A stretch of DNA of 5,801 nucleotides, taken from positions 1-5,801 of the forward strand of contig JADLCW010000326.1 of assembly GCA_020847015.1 (NCBI GenBank). Direction: 5' to 3'. The translations under genes and the position numbers were made by a program. The notes under the pieces are model-generated. The model ran no database searches. It worked only from the letters and a program-made list of their open reading frames with translations, and had not been told where the DNA came from. Positions 1 to 5,590 of the stretch are shown here, in pieces (position 1 is the first letter of the stretch; each line of letters opens with the position of its first letter). Source of the DNA: Thermomicrobiales bacterium (GTDB lineage: Bacteria > Chloroflexota > Chloroflexia > Thermomicrobiales > UBA6265).

Positions 1-241
1 ACAGGTAGTTGACGGTCAGCACCTGCCGGTACCCGAGGCTGCCGTACCACCACCAGTTGACCCAGAAGTTGGCGCTGGCGGCGAGGAGGGCGAGCCCGCC
101 GAAGAGGATCACCGCCGTGATGATCATCCGCCTCGTCTCGGGCGAAATCGACGGCGTCCGTCCTCCGCTCGGCGCGGCCTGGCCGCCGGCTGGCCGCGGA
201 CCGCCGCCCGCACTACGATTCCCCGGCGCCTTCGGGGCCAT
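1..241 (-). CDS. UPF0182 family integral membrane protein, N-terminal part (runs off the left edge)
   Basis: The first 80 residues of a minus-strand protein are visible. From the ATG at 241-239 there is a tail of about 38 residues rich in Pro, Gly, Ala and Arg, then a hydrophobic helix (about residues 39-57), then an aromatic segment NFWVNWWWYGSLGYRQVL at about residues 58-75. A first helix followed by a Trp/Tyr-rich segment ending in 'SLGY' is typical of the UPF0182 (COG1615) family. These are large multi-pass membrane proteins of unknown function, usually around 900 residues, so most of the gene lies outside the window. A GAGG three bases before the ATG supports the start. An in-frame ATG at 127-125 with a similar GAGG would remove the tail, and a GTG at 259-257 would lengthen it. 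The gene diverges from the WalJ-like gene at 392. The family call rests on a short stretch. Confidence 0.72.
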   Translation of the reverse strand, partial: MAPKAPGNRSAGGGPRPAGGQAAPSGGRTPSISPETRRMIITAVILFGGLALLAASANFWVNWWWYGSLGYRQVLTVNYL

Positions 242-283
242 TCGCCTCAACCTGTCCACGCGGCGTCCTTCCGCTCCGCACGA

Positions 284-301
284 CGCCCGCGCGTTCGGGC
301 G
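284..301. repeat. Small GC-rich inverted repeat in the divergent intergenic region
   Basis: CGCCCG at 284-289 and CGGGCG at 296-301 form a perfect 6-base inverted repeat around a 6-base loop. It lies between the divergent UPF0182 and WalJ-like genes, so it could be an operator or simply chance in GC-rich DNA. I found no convincing -35/-10 pair for either gene in 242-391. Confidence 0.25.
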
Positions 302-382
302 GCCCTCTGGTTCGATTGCAGTCCGGATGAGTCTAACCGCCAGCGGCCTTCCCGCCATGCCGCCGGTACGACCTCATCCGAT

Positions 383-387
383 GGAGG
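383..387 (+). promoter_or_regulatory. Ribosome binding site of the WalJ-like gene
   Basis: GGAGG four bases before the GTG at 392. It fixes the start, because the reading frame has no other plausible start codon just upstream. Confidence 0.75.
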
Positions 388-391
388 TCTC

Positions 392-1198
392 GTGAGCCTC
401 AGCGTGCGCAACCTCGGCAGCGGTAGTTCGGGCAACGCCCTGCTCGTGGAAGCGAACGGCGCGGCGCTGCTGGTCGATTGCGGCATCGGAAAGCGGCAAC
501 TCGTCGCCGGTCTCGCCGCCAGCGGCCATACCCTCGCCTCCATCTCGGCGGTGCTGGTCACCCACGAGCACGGCGACCACGTCCGGTCGCTGCCGGATCT
601 GGCGCGCGCGGGCGTGACCACGATCGCCACCGCGCACACCTTGCGGGCGGTCGCCCAGGACACCGGCGAGATCGAGCCGATCCGGGCCGGAACCCCGCTC
701 GCGGCGTCCGGGTTCGAAATCACCGCCCTGCCGGTCTCGCACGACGCCGTCGATCCCTGCGGATACGCCATCTCGGCCGGCGGCCGCCTGGTCACCGTCC
801 TGACCGACCTGGGGACGCCGGACCCCGCCCTCTGCGAGGCCATCGGCGCATCCGACCTCGTCGTGCTCGAAGCCAACCACGACGAACTGATGCTGCGCGC
901 CGGCCCCTACCCCGCCCACCTGAAGCGGCGCGTCCTCTCCGCGTCCGGACACCTCTCCAACGCCGATTGCGCCCGGCTGCTCACCGCCGCATTGCGTGGG
1001 GGACCCCGCCGGCCGACGATCTGGCTGGCGCACCTCTCGCAAACCAACAACCGCCCGGACCTCGCCGAGCGGTCGATCCGCGATGCGCTCGCGACCGCCG
1101 GGCTTGCGCTGCCGGTGGCGGCGATGGCGCGCTCGGGCCGACAGCAGGCGTGGCGGTCGGCCGCCCCGGCGCCGGTGCAGTTGCGCCTCGCATTCTGA
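392..1198 (+). CDS. walJ: WalJ/YycJ-type metallo-beta-lactamase-fold hydrolase
   Basis: 268 residues with a GTG start, about the usual length for YycJ/WalJ proteins. The N-terminus has the family signature NLGSGSSGN (residues 7-15). The metal-binding motif THEHGDH places H58, H60, D62 and H63. Further probable ligands are H117 in VSHDAVDP, D139 in LTDLG and H214 in AHLSQTNN. The motifs EANHDELMLRAGPYP (160-174) and SGHLSN (185-190) match the family closely. Such enzymes bind two divalent metals and are presumed cytoplasmic phosphodiesterases or nucleases; Firmicute WalJ lies beside the WalKR two-component genes and affects coordination of cell division with DNA replication. No WalKR genes are seen here, so that role cannot be assumed. 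All metal ligands look intact. The next plus-strand gene begins 128 bases downstream. Family assignment is strong; the substrate is unknown. Confidence 0.9.
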   Translation: MSLSVRNLGSGSSGNALLVEANGAALLVDCGIGKRQLVAGLAASGHTLASISAVLVTHEHGDHVRSLPDLARAGVTTIATAHTLRAVAQDTGEIEPIRAGTPLAASGFEITALPVSHDAVDPCGYAISAGGRLVTVLTDLGTPDPALCEAIGASDLVVLEANHDELMLRAGPYPAHLKRRVLSASGHLSNADCARLLTAALRGGPRRPTIWLAHLSQTNNRPDLAERSIRDALATAGLALPVAAMARSGRQQAWRSAAPAPVQLRLAF

Positions 1199-1279
1199 GC
1201 CGGCCAGCGATTCCGCGCGGCGATGCACGGACACCGGTCCAGCACGCGTACGTTCGCCAGCCGAACGACGGACGAACCG

Positions 1280-1285
1280 TATACT
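1280..1285 (+). promoter_or_regulatory. Possible -10 element ahead of the small membrane protein
   Basis: TATACT differs from the TATAAT consensus at one base and lies 41 bases before the probable CTG start at 1327. No good -35 element sits 16-18 bases upstream; the nearest TTCGCC (1253-1258) is 21 bases away. It may be a weak or activator-dependent promoter, or chance. Confidence 0.25.
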
Positions 1286-1315
1286 TGGCGCCGATCACGC
1301 CAGCGCACCACCGAC

Positions 1316-1320
1316 GGAGG
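1316..1320 (+). promoter_or_regulatory. Ribosome binding site that points to a CTG start
   Basis: GGAGG here lies six bases before an in-frame CTG at 1327, an ideal spacing. The next candidates, GTG at 1336 and ATG at 1372, are 15 and 51 bases away, so the site favours CTG as the initiation codon. Confidence 0.6.
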
Positions 1321-1326
1321 ACCGCC

Positions 1327-1698
1327 CTGGACACCGTGCTGTTGCTCCACGAACGCCTCGCCACGTCCGTGATGCTGTTCTGGGCGGCGGTCGGGATCTG
1401 GGGCGTCGTCTCGTGGTTCCGCGGCGCATCGGTTTCCGGGTCATTCGCCGGCGCGCTCGTCATCGGCGAGGTCCTGGTGATCGCCCAGGTGGCCGCCGGC
1501 GTCGCCATCTACCTCGCCGGGGCGCGGCCAGCCCAGTGGACCCATTACCTGTACGGGATCACCGCCATCCTCGTCTTTCCGTTTGTCTGGAGCTTCTTCC
1601 GGGACCGCGACCAGCGGCAGGCCCTCATGATCTACAGCCTGATCGCGCTGTTCATCGCCGGCCTGGCGATCCGCGGGATGACGACCGCCGCCACCTGA
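1327..1698 (+). CDS. Small four-helix membrane protein of unknown function (probable CTG start)
   Basis: 123 residues if started at the CTG at 1327, giving M(L)DTVLLLHERLA at the N-terminus. The alternative GTG at 1336 gives 120 residues but is badly spaced from the GGAGG. Four hydrophobic segments are visible at about residues 11-31, 41-64, 73-91 and 99-115, linked by short loops such as WFRGAS and FFRDRDQRQ. Notable residues are H8 just before helix 1, E48 and Q54 in helix 2, and the HYLYG motif (73-77) at the start of helix 3. I cannot name a family; similar small four-helix proteins with an N-terminal LLLH motif seem familiar from Chloroflexota, but this is recollection. A role in small-molecule, heme or quinone binding is possible but unsupported. 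It follows the WalJ-like gene by 128 bases and may share its transcript. The frame upstream of 1327 is open back to 478, but there it only shadows walJ. Confidence 0.7.
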   Translation: MDTVLLLHERLATSVMLFWAAVGIWGVVSWFRGASVSGSFAGALVIGEVLVIAQVAAGVAIYLAGARPAQWTHYLYGITAILVFPFVWSFFRDRDQRQALMIYSLIALFIAGLAIRGMTTAAT

Positions 1699-1977
1699 TC
1701 CGCGAACACGTTTATTGCGGATATTCGGTCACGCCGGGCGGCCGTCTCCCGAAGGGTGCGGGTCCCCTGCCGCGGCGACCAACGGAAACCGACATCGCGC
1801 GCACGCCAACGAAGGCAAAGGGCGTGGGGCGAACGGATGGCCGGAGCGACACGACCGCCGGCCGATGCGCTTCCCACTTCGCATTCCGATTTGCCGCACT
1901 CCGCGCCGTTCATCGTGAGGCGTTTCGCCCACTCCTACCCCATCGGTCACCTTCTTCCCCGTTCGTTCAGGCTTACG
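1699..1977. other. Gene-free region upstream of the helix-turn-helix gene promoter
   Basis: About 280 bases without a credible gene: open frames crossing it lack ribosome binding sites and give Arg/Pro-rich translations. Weak inverted repeats occur at 1698-1703/1717-1722 (ATCCGC/GCGGAT) and 1802-1807/1821-1826 (CACGCC/GGCGTG), each with a 13-base loop. Neither is followed by a T run. No convincing terminator for the membrane protein gene is seen. Confidence 0.5.
1960..1968. repeat. CGTTCGTTC repeat, upstream copy
   Basis: This 9-base word lies nine bases before the -35 element. An identical copy at 2029-2037 lies just after the expected transcription start, and inverted overlapping copies lie at 2614-2626 behind the gene. 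It may be an operator of the helix-turn-helix protein. Confidence 0.35.
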
Positions 1978-2006
1978 TTGACACCCTCATACCCCCCTTC
2001 TAGAAT
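1978..2006 (+). promoter_or_regulatory. Near-consensus sigma-70 promoter of the helix-turn-helix gene
   Basis: TTGACA at 1978-1983, a 17-base spacer, then TAGAAT at 2001-2006. The -35 matches the consensus fully and the -10 at five of six bases. Transcription would start near 2013, leaving a leader of about 60 bases. A perfect 8-base palindrome TTCTAGAA (1998-2005) overlaps the -10 box. It is the clearest promoter in the window. Confidence 0.85.
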
Positions 2007-2028
2007 CCGGCCGTACATCCTTTCGCAG

Positions 2029-2037
2029 CGTTCGTTC
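2029..2037. repeat. CGTTCGTTC repeat, downstream copy
   Basis: Identical to the word at 1960-1968, with 69 bases between equivalent positions. It lies about 16 bases after the likely transcription start, where a bound repressor could block the promoter. Confidence 0.35.
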
Positions 2038-2060
2038 GCCCGCATTGTCTGGTTCGGCAG

Positions 2061-2067
2061 AAAGGAG
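2061..2067 (+). promoter_or_regulatory. Ribosome binding site of the helix-turn-helix gene
   Basis: AAAGGAG lies five bases before the GTG at 2073. It settles the start at this GTG; the overlapping GTG at 2071 is in another frame. Confidence 0.75.
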
Positions 2068-2072
2068 CCGGT

Positions 2073-2603
2073 GTGGAGGCCGAACAGCCGGAGTATCAGG
2101 TCGTGGTGGACGACGCCCTGCAACTCGTGTACTCGCACCACCATCGCCTGATCTCCCGACTACACCCCGCCGCCTTCGCCCCGTTGACCCGGGAGCAGTT
2201 GCGGCAAGGCCCGCTCGGGCAGGACCTGCTTCGCCTGGCGCGGCTGGCCCGCGGCGAAACGCGCGAGCCGAAGGAGCGCGTGCTGGAGGCGATCGACTCC
2301 GTCCTCCAGCTCCTGTTCTGGCCCGCCGCCGCCGACGACTACACCGTGCCCCGCTCGTTCTGGGACACCGAACTTGGGCGGCTGCTGGCGATGGCCAAGT
2401 ACCGCGCCTACGAACCGGCCGAGTTGGTCAGCATTGGCAACGCCGCCCAGCAGCTCGGCGTCACCCGGCCGACGATCTACCGCTGGATGGACGACCGCAC
2501 CCTCAACTACGTCCGCGACGACATGAGCGGCCGGACGTTCGTCGTACGCCGGGACATCGACAACCTCAAGCGCGTCGCCGCCGAACTCACCGCCGAGGAA
2601 TAG
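2073..2603 (+). CDS. Helix-turn-helix (excisionase/MerR-like) DNA-binding protein with an uncharacterised N-terminal domain
   Basis: 176 residues with a GTG start and a well-placed ribosome binding site. The C-terminal part (about 118-168) reads as an excisionase-type winged helix-turn-helix: SIGNAAQQLGVTRPTIYRWM (120-139) has the usual 'A-x-x-L-G-V-[ST]-R-x-T-[IV]-Y-R-W' pattern. It is followed by a wing-like segment and RRDIDNLKR (159-167), the family's typical ending. Residues 1-115 are mostly helical in character, with an HHH run at 22-24 and a Trp/Phe-bearing stretch near 82-98, and belong to no family I recognise. No integrase or other phage gene is nearby, so it is more likely a chromosomal transcription factor than a true excisionase. 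It has its own strong promoter and terminator, so it is probably monocistronic, and the repeats around its promoter suggest autoregulation (inference). The target is unknown. Confidence 0.85.
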   Translation: MEAEQPEYQVVVDDALQLVYSHHHRLISRLHPAAFAPLTREQLRQGPLGQDLLRLARLARGETREPKERVLEAIDSVLQLLFWPAAADDYTVPRSFWDTELGRLLAMAKYRAYEPAELVSIGNAAQQLGVTRPTIYRWMDDRTLNYVRDDMSGRTFVVRRDIDNLKRVAAELTAEE

Positions 2604-2612
2604 GCGAACGCG

Positions 2613-2626
2613 CGAACGAACGAACG
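2613..2626. repeat. Short CGAA tandem repeat behind the helix-turn-helix gene
   Basis: Three CGAA units plus CG. It holds two overlapping inverted copies (2614-2622 and 2618-2626) of the CGTTCGTTC word that flanks the gene's promoter. It sits between the stop codon and the terminator hairpin. Confidence 0.4.
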
Positions 2627-2630
2627 GCGA

Positions 2631-2664
2631 GAATGGGCGGGCCGGTTGGCCCGCCCGTTCATTT
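2631..2664 (+). terminator. GC-rich hairpin terminator of the helix-turn-helix gene
   Basis: Arms at 2631-2643 and 2648-2660 pair over 13 bases, with one G-T wobble on the RNA, around a GGTT loop. ATTT follows, so the U tract is short. It lies 28 bases after the stop codon. On the minus strand the bases after the hairpin are not T-rich, but the stem could also slow transcripts arriving from alr. Confidence 0.75.
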
Positions 2665-2684
2665 GCGATTGGCGCATGTCGCAA
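2663..2684. repeat. Second small inverted repeat behind the terminator
   Basis: TTGCGA (2663-2668) and TCGCAA (2679-2684) form a perfect 6-base stem with a 10-base loop, overlapping the tail of the main terminator. It could be a backup structure or chance. Confidence 0.3.
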
Positions 2685-2778
2685 CACCTTCCGTCGCCCT
2701 CGGTCGCCACGCCGCTCTCCGGACGTTGGCGAGGGGCCTGTGCCCTCCTTCGTCAGCGCCGAACCGCTCCGACTCGCC

Positions 2779-2805
2779 CGACCCCGTTTTCATCCAATGG
2801 GGTCG
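2779..2805 (-). repeat. Inverted repeat downstream of alr
   Basis: CGACCCC (2779-2785) and GGGGTCG (2799-2805) pair perfectly over 7 bases with a 13-base loop. It lies 59 bases beyond the alr stop. The loop carries an A/T-rich stretch, but no T run follows on either strand, so a terminator role is only possible. Apart from this and the hairpins nearer 2660, I see nothing coding in 2604-2863. Confidence 0.35.
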
Positions 2806-2863
2806 CCAGCCAACGAGCGCGGGCGGACTCCCTCCCCACCCCCGCATCGGGCTCGCCGGCGGA

Positions 2864-4075
2864 TCAGAAGCCGCCCAAGTCGCTCAACGCATCCTCCACC
2901 GCCACGATCTCCCCGCCCCGCACGTACACCCGCGGGACGCGTGCGGCGATCCGGCTGGCGATCTCGTAGCCGATCGTCCCGGCCGCCTCCGCCACCCCTT
3001 CGATGCTCGGCGCGATCCCGGCCGGGTCCGCCCCAAGCACCACCACCTCGGCGCCAGACTCGGCATCCACTCCGTCGGGCACGCGCACCACGCACTGGTC
3101 CATCGAGATTCGGCCAAGCAGCGGCGCGCGGCAGCCGCCGAGGGCCATATGCCCCGTTCCCGAGAGCGCGCGGGCATAGCCGTCGGCGTACCCGACGGGA
3201 ACGAGCGCCGCGCGCTCCGCGGCTTCACACCGATAGGTCCTGCCGTAGCCGACCGTGTCCCCGGGCCGCAGATCGAACACGCGCGCCACCCGCGACCGCA
3301 ACGACATCACCGGCCGCACCCCCGAGGGCAGCGGCGCAGCCGGCGACGGCGCGATGCCGTACATGGCGATCCCGCAGCGGGCGATGCCGGATTCCCCCGC
3401 CCAGCCGCCGATGGTCGCCGCGCTGTTGGCCCGGTGGTGGGCAGCAAACGCAATCGATTCGCCGCGCAGGCGGCCGAGCCAGGCGGAGAACGCGGCATCC
3501 TGCTCGCGCGTGAACCCGTCGTCCGCCTCGTCGGCGCAGGCAAAGTGGGTGAACGCGCCGGCCAGTTCGAGGCGCGGATCGCGGGCGATCCGGCGGGCAA
3601 GCGCGAGCGCCAGGTCCGGTTCGGCCCCGTAGCGGTGCAGCCCCGTTTCGACCTTGACGTGCAGCCGCACTGGCCCAGCGGGCGACGTTCCGCGGGCGGC
3701 ATCGGCCACGGCGTCGAGGAGAGCTTCGGTCGCGATCGCCAGCTCGATCCGCAGCCGCACGGCCATCGGCGCCTCTGCCGGATCGATCGCCCCGAGGATC
3801 AGGATCGGCGCGTCGATCCCCGCGCGGCGCAGCACGGCCGCCTCGCCGATCGTCGCCACCGCCAGTCGCTCGGCCCCGGCGACCAGCGCCTCGCGCGCGA
3901 CGACGGTCGCGCCGTGCCCGTAGGCGTTGGCCTTGACCACCGCCATCAGCGACGCGCCAGGCGGCAGCAACGACCGCAGCGCCCGCACGTTGCCGCCGAG
4001 CGCGTCGAGGTCGATTTCGGCGCGGGTCGCCCGTCCGGACCAGGCACGGCCCGGCGGGCGATCCGGCTCACCCAC
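2864..4075 (-). CDS. alr: Alanine racemase (PLP-dependent)
   Basis: 403 residues with a GTG start at 4075-4073. The enzyme interconverts L- and D-alanine in the cytoplasm, supplying D-alanine for peptidoglycan. The N-terminal barrel carries the PLP lysine K48 in AVVKANAYGHG. The C-terminal domain carries the second catalytic base Y277 in TVGYGRTY. Other expected active-site elements are R148 in VETGLHRYG, the phosphate-contacting HHRANSAA (213-220), R233 in ARCGIAMYG, GRISMDQ (321-327) and Y369 in TIGYE. All key residues of the fold-III racemase family are present and the length is normal, apart from a short N-terminal leader before ATRAEIDLDAL. The start overlaps the end of the CBS gene by 8 bases, implying translational coupling. 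It is the last gene of the acpS-nnrD-CBS-alr operon and converges on the helix-turn-helix gene. Confidence 0.96.
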   Translation of the reverse strand: MGEPDRPPGRAWSGRATRAEIDLDALGGNVRALRSLLPPGASLMAVVKANAYGHGATVVAREALVAGAERLAVATIGEAAVLRRAGIDAPILILGAIDPAEAPMAVRLRIELAIATEALLDAVADAARGTSPAGPVRLHVKVETGLHRYGAEPDLALALARRIARDPRLELAGAFTHFACADEADDGFTREQDAAFSAWLGRLRGESIAFAAHHRANSAATIGGWAGESGIARCGIAMYGIAPSPAAPLPSGVRPVMSLRSRVARVFDLRPGDTVGYGRTYRCEAAERAALVPVGYADGYARALSGTGHMALGGCRAPLLGRISMDQCVVRVPDGVDAESGAEVVVLGADPAGIAPSIEGVAEAAGTIGYEIASRIAARVPRVYVRGGEIVAVEDALSDLGGF

Positions 4076-4568
4076 CGCCGGCCTGCTCGAGCCGGGCCAC
4101 GATGCGGACCAGGTCGGCGCGGGTCACGATGCCGACGATGGTGTCCAAATCGTCCACGACCGGCACCGGGTTGACCCGTCGCTCGCTCATCAGCGTTGCG
4201 ACCTCCTGCAGCGTCGCGCGGTCCCGAATCGTGTAGACCGGCGCGGACATCAGTTCGCCGGCGGTGACGGCCAGCGCCCGCCGCAGATCGTCCTCGAACG
4301 GCGTCCCGGCGTCGGCCACCAGCATCGCGTCGAAAAACGGCGTCACCGACGGAATGCTGACCTCCGCCTCACGGAAGACGATGTCGCCCTCGGTGACGAT
4401 GCCGAGCAATTCGCCGTTCGCCACCACCGGCACGCCGGGCAACCCGTGCTCGGAAATCGTCCGCGCCACGACCGCGATCGAATCGTCCGGCCCGACCGCC
4501 GGCACCAGCCGGCGCATGATCTGGGCGACCGTCACCCCGCCGCCGTCGCCGCTCGCCGTCTCGCTCAC
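4068..4568 (-). CDS. Two-CBS-domain protein
   Basis: 166 residues from the GTG at 4568-4566, overlapping the nnrD stop as GTGA. It is a bare CBS pair. CBS1 spans about residues 13-69, opening with VTVAQIM and ending GIVTEGDIVF. CBS2 spans about 105-160, opening with GELMSAPVYTI and ending GIVTRADLVRIV. A linker of about 35 residues contains PSVTPFFDAM. CBS pairs commonly bind adenine nucleotides such as AMP, ATP or S-adenosylmethionine and act as energy or ligand sensors; no enzymatic or DNA-binding domain is attached here. Its place between nnrD and alr, with overlaps on both sides, means it is made together with them and may regulate one of them (inference). The same frame stays open upstream to 5621, but that part only shadows nnrD. 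GGGGGA six bases before the GTG may serve as ribosome binding site. Confidence 0.88.
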   Translation of the reverse strand: MSETASGDGGGVTVAQIMRRLVPAVGPDDSIAVVARTISEHGLPGVPVVANGELLGIVTEGDIVFREAEVSIPSVTPFFDAMLVADAGTPFEDDLRRALAVTAGELMSAPVYTIRDRATLQEVATLMSERRVNPVPVVDDLDTIVGIVTRADLVRIVARLEQAGGG

Positions 4569-5590
4569 GCCCCGTCCCCCGCCTCGCGCTCCAGCGCCGC
4601 CAGTTCTTCCGCGATCGCCAGCGGAAGGTCGCCCGCGACCAACCCCAGCGTGCCCACCCGTTCCTCGACCCGGCGCGCGGCGCGCATGCCGACGTAGACG
4701 GCCAACGCCCCGGCGTCGAGCGGCGCCAGGCCCTGGGCGAGGAACGCGCCGATCGTGCCCGCCAGCACGTCGCCGGCCCCGGCCGTCGCCAGCGATGCCG
4801 GGGCGTCCTCGGCAACCAGCGTCCGCTCGCCGTCCGACACCGCCGTGTAGCCGTACTTGAAGACGACCGTTTGGCCCCACGCCTTGGCGGCGCCGCGCAC
4901 GGTCGCCAGCGGGTCCGCGATCAGGTCGGCCGATTCCTTGCCCAGCAGCCGTCCCATTTCGCCCACGTGCGGCGTGAGGACGGCCGCGCCCTTCGGCAGG
5001 AGCGCCGTCCACTCGGGCTGTTTCGCCAGCCAGTTCAGCGCATCGGCGTCGATCGCTATCGGCTTGCCGGCGTCCTGCGCGATCCCCTGCTCGATCCCGG
5101 ATTCGCCGGTCGTCGCCGTCGCCCCGACCCCGAACCCGATCCGCGCCCGCGCCGCCTTGCCGCCGAACAGGGCGCCCATCAGCGCATCCGCCGACTCGTC
5201 CTCGCCCAGCCCCGGCCCGACCAGCAGCGCGGCCGACTTCTCCAGCTTCTTTTCGAGCAGGTCGAGCGCGCGACGGTTGCCGGCGGCCTCGCCCTCCGGC
5301 AACGGGATCGTCGCCGCTTCCGGCACGTGGACCACGACCGCCCCGGTCAGCGAACGCGGCGCCGCGACGTTCATGATCCCCGCGCCGGCGCGACCGGCCG
5401 CCAGCGCCGAAAGGATCGCCGCCCCGGCGAACCCCGGCGCGCCCGCCACGATCACCAACCCGCCGACGCCCCACTTGTGCGCCCCAAACGCGCGGCGCGG
5501 CAGCACCCGCAGCGCGTACGCGCGGTCGATCGTGGCGTCGGTCGGCCCCAGCTTCGGCCGCTTCGTCGAGTCCTCGGGCACGTTCGTCAC
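4565..5590 (-). CDS. nnrD: ADP/ATP-dependent NAD(P)H-hydrate dehydratase (single-domain NnrD)
   Basis: 341 residues. It dehydrates the damaged S-form of NAD(P)H hydrate back to NAD(P)H at the expense of ADP or ATP, in the cytoplasm. It matches the YjeF C-terminal, ribokinase-like domain. AHKWGVGGLVIVAG (38-50) and FAGAAILSALAAGRAGAG (54-71) form the start of the fold; GPGLG is at 125-129 and IDADALNWL at 180-188. LTPHVGEM (205-212) has Val where Pro is usual, and ATAGAGDVLAGTIGAFLAQG (269-288) holds the catalytic D274. The NnrE epimerase domain often fused at the N-terminus is missing. About 25-30 Gly-rich residues near 148-176 look like an insertion. The given GTG start overlaps the acpS stop (GTGA). 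A GTG at 5581-5579 is better spaced from the GGGAG at 5594-5590 and would shorten the protein by three residues. The 3' end overlaps the CBS gene by four bases. Confidence 0.93.
   Translation of the reverse strand: MTNVPEDSTKRPKLGPTDATIDRAYALRVLPRRAFGAHKWGVGGLVIVAGAPGFAGAAILSALAAGRAGAGIMNVAAPRSLTGAVVVHVPEAATIPLPEGEAAGNRRALDLLEKKLEKSAALLVGPGLGEDESADALMGALFGGKAARARIGFGVGATATTGESGIEQGIAQDAGKPIAIDADALNWLAKQPEWTALLPKGAAVLTPHVGEMGRLLGKESADLIADPLATVRGAAKAWGQTVVFKYGYTAVSDGERTLVAEDAPASLATAGAGDVLAGTIGAFLAQGLAPLDAGALAVYVGMRAARRVEERVGTLGLVAGDLPLAIAEELAALEREAGDGA

Noticed and set aside
306..328. TTCGATT resembling a tRNA T-loop
   Set aside because: The flanking bases do not form a five-base T stem, and no acceptor or anticodon arm is nearby.
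374..1234. Long minus-strand open frame opposite walJ
   Set aside because: It has no motif or ribosome binding site, while the plus strand here carries a complete set of metal-binding motifs.
478..1326. Upstream part of the long plus frame ending at 1698
   Set aside because: It shadows walJ in another frame with an Arg/Pro-rich translation. Only the part from 1327 encodes a credible protein.
1698..1722. ATCCGC/GCGGAT hairpin as terminator of the membrane protein gene
   Set aside because: The stem is only six bases, the T-rich bases are in the loop rather than after the stem, and it begins within the stop codon.
1756..2151. Plus-strand open frame across the promoter region
   Set aside because: It spans a near-consensus promoter and the start of the helix-turn-helix gene, has no ribosome binding site and has no recognisable content.
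2073..2603. Helix-turn-helix protein as a phage or integrative-element excisionase
   Set aside because: No integrase, attachment-site repeat or other mobile gene is seen, and the protein is much longer than typical excisionases.
2740..3513. Plus-strand open frame of 257 residues opposite alr
   Set aside because: Extreme Arg/Pro content and antisense to a clear alr gene.
2045..4174. 709-residue plus-strand open frame
   Set aside because: It crosses the helix-turn-helix gene in another frame and runs antisense to alr. The translation is Arg/Pro/Gly-rich without family motifs, as expected of high-GC shadow frames.
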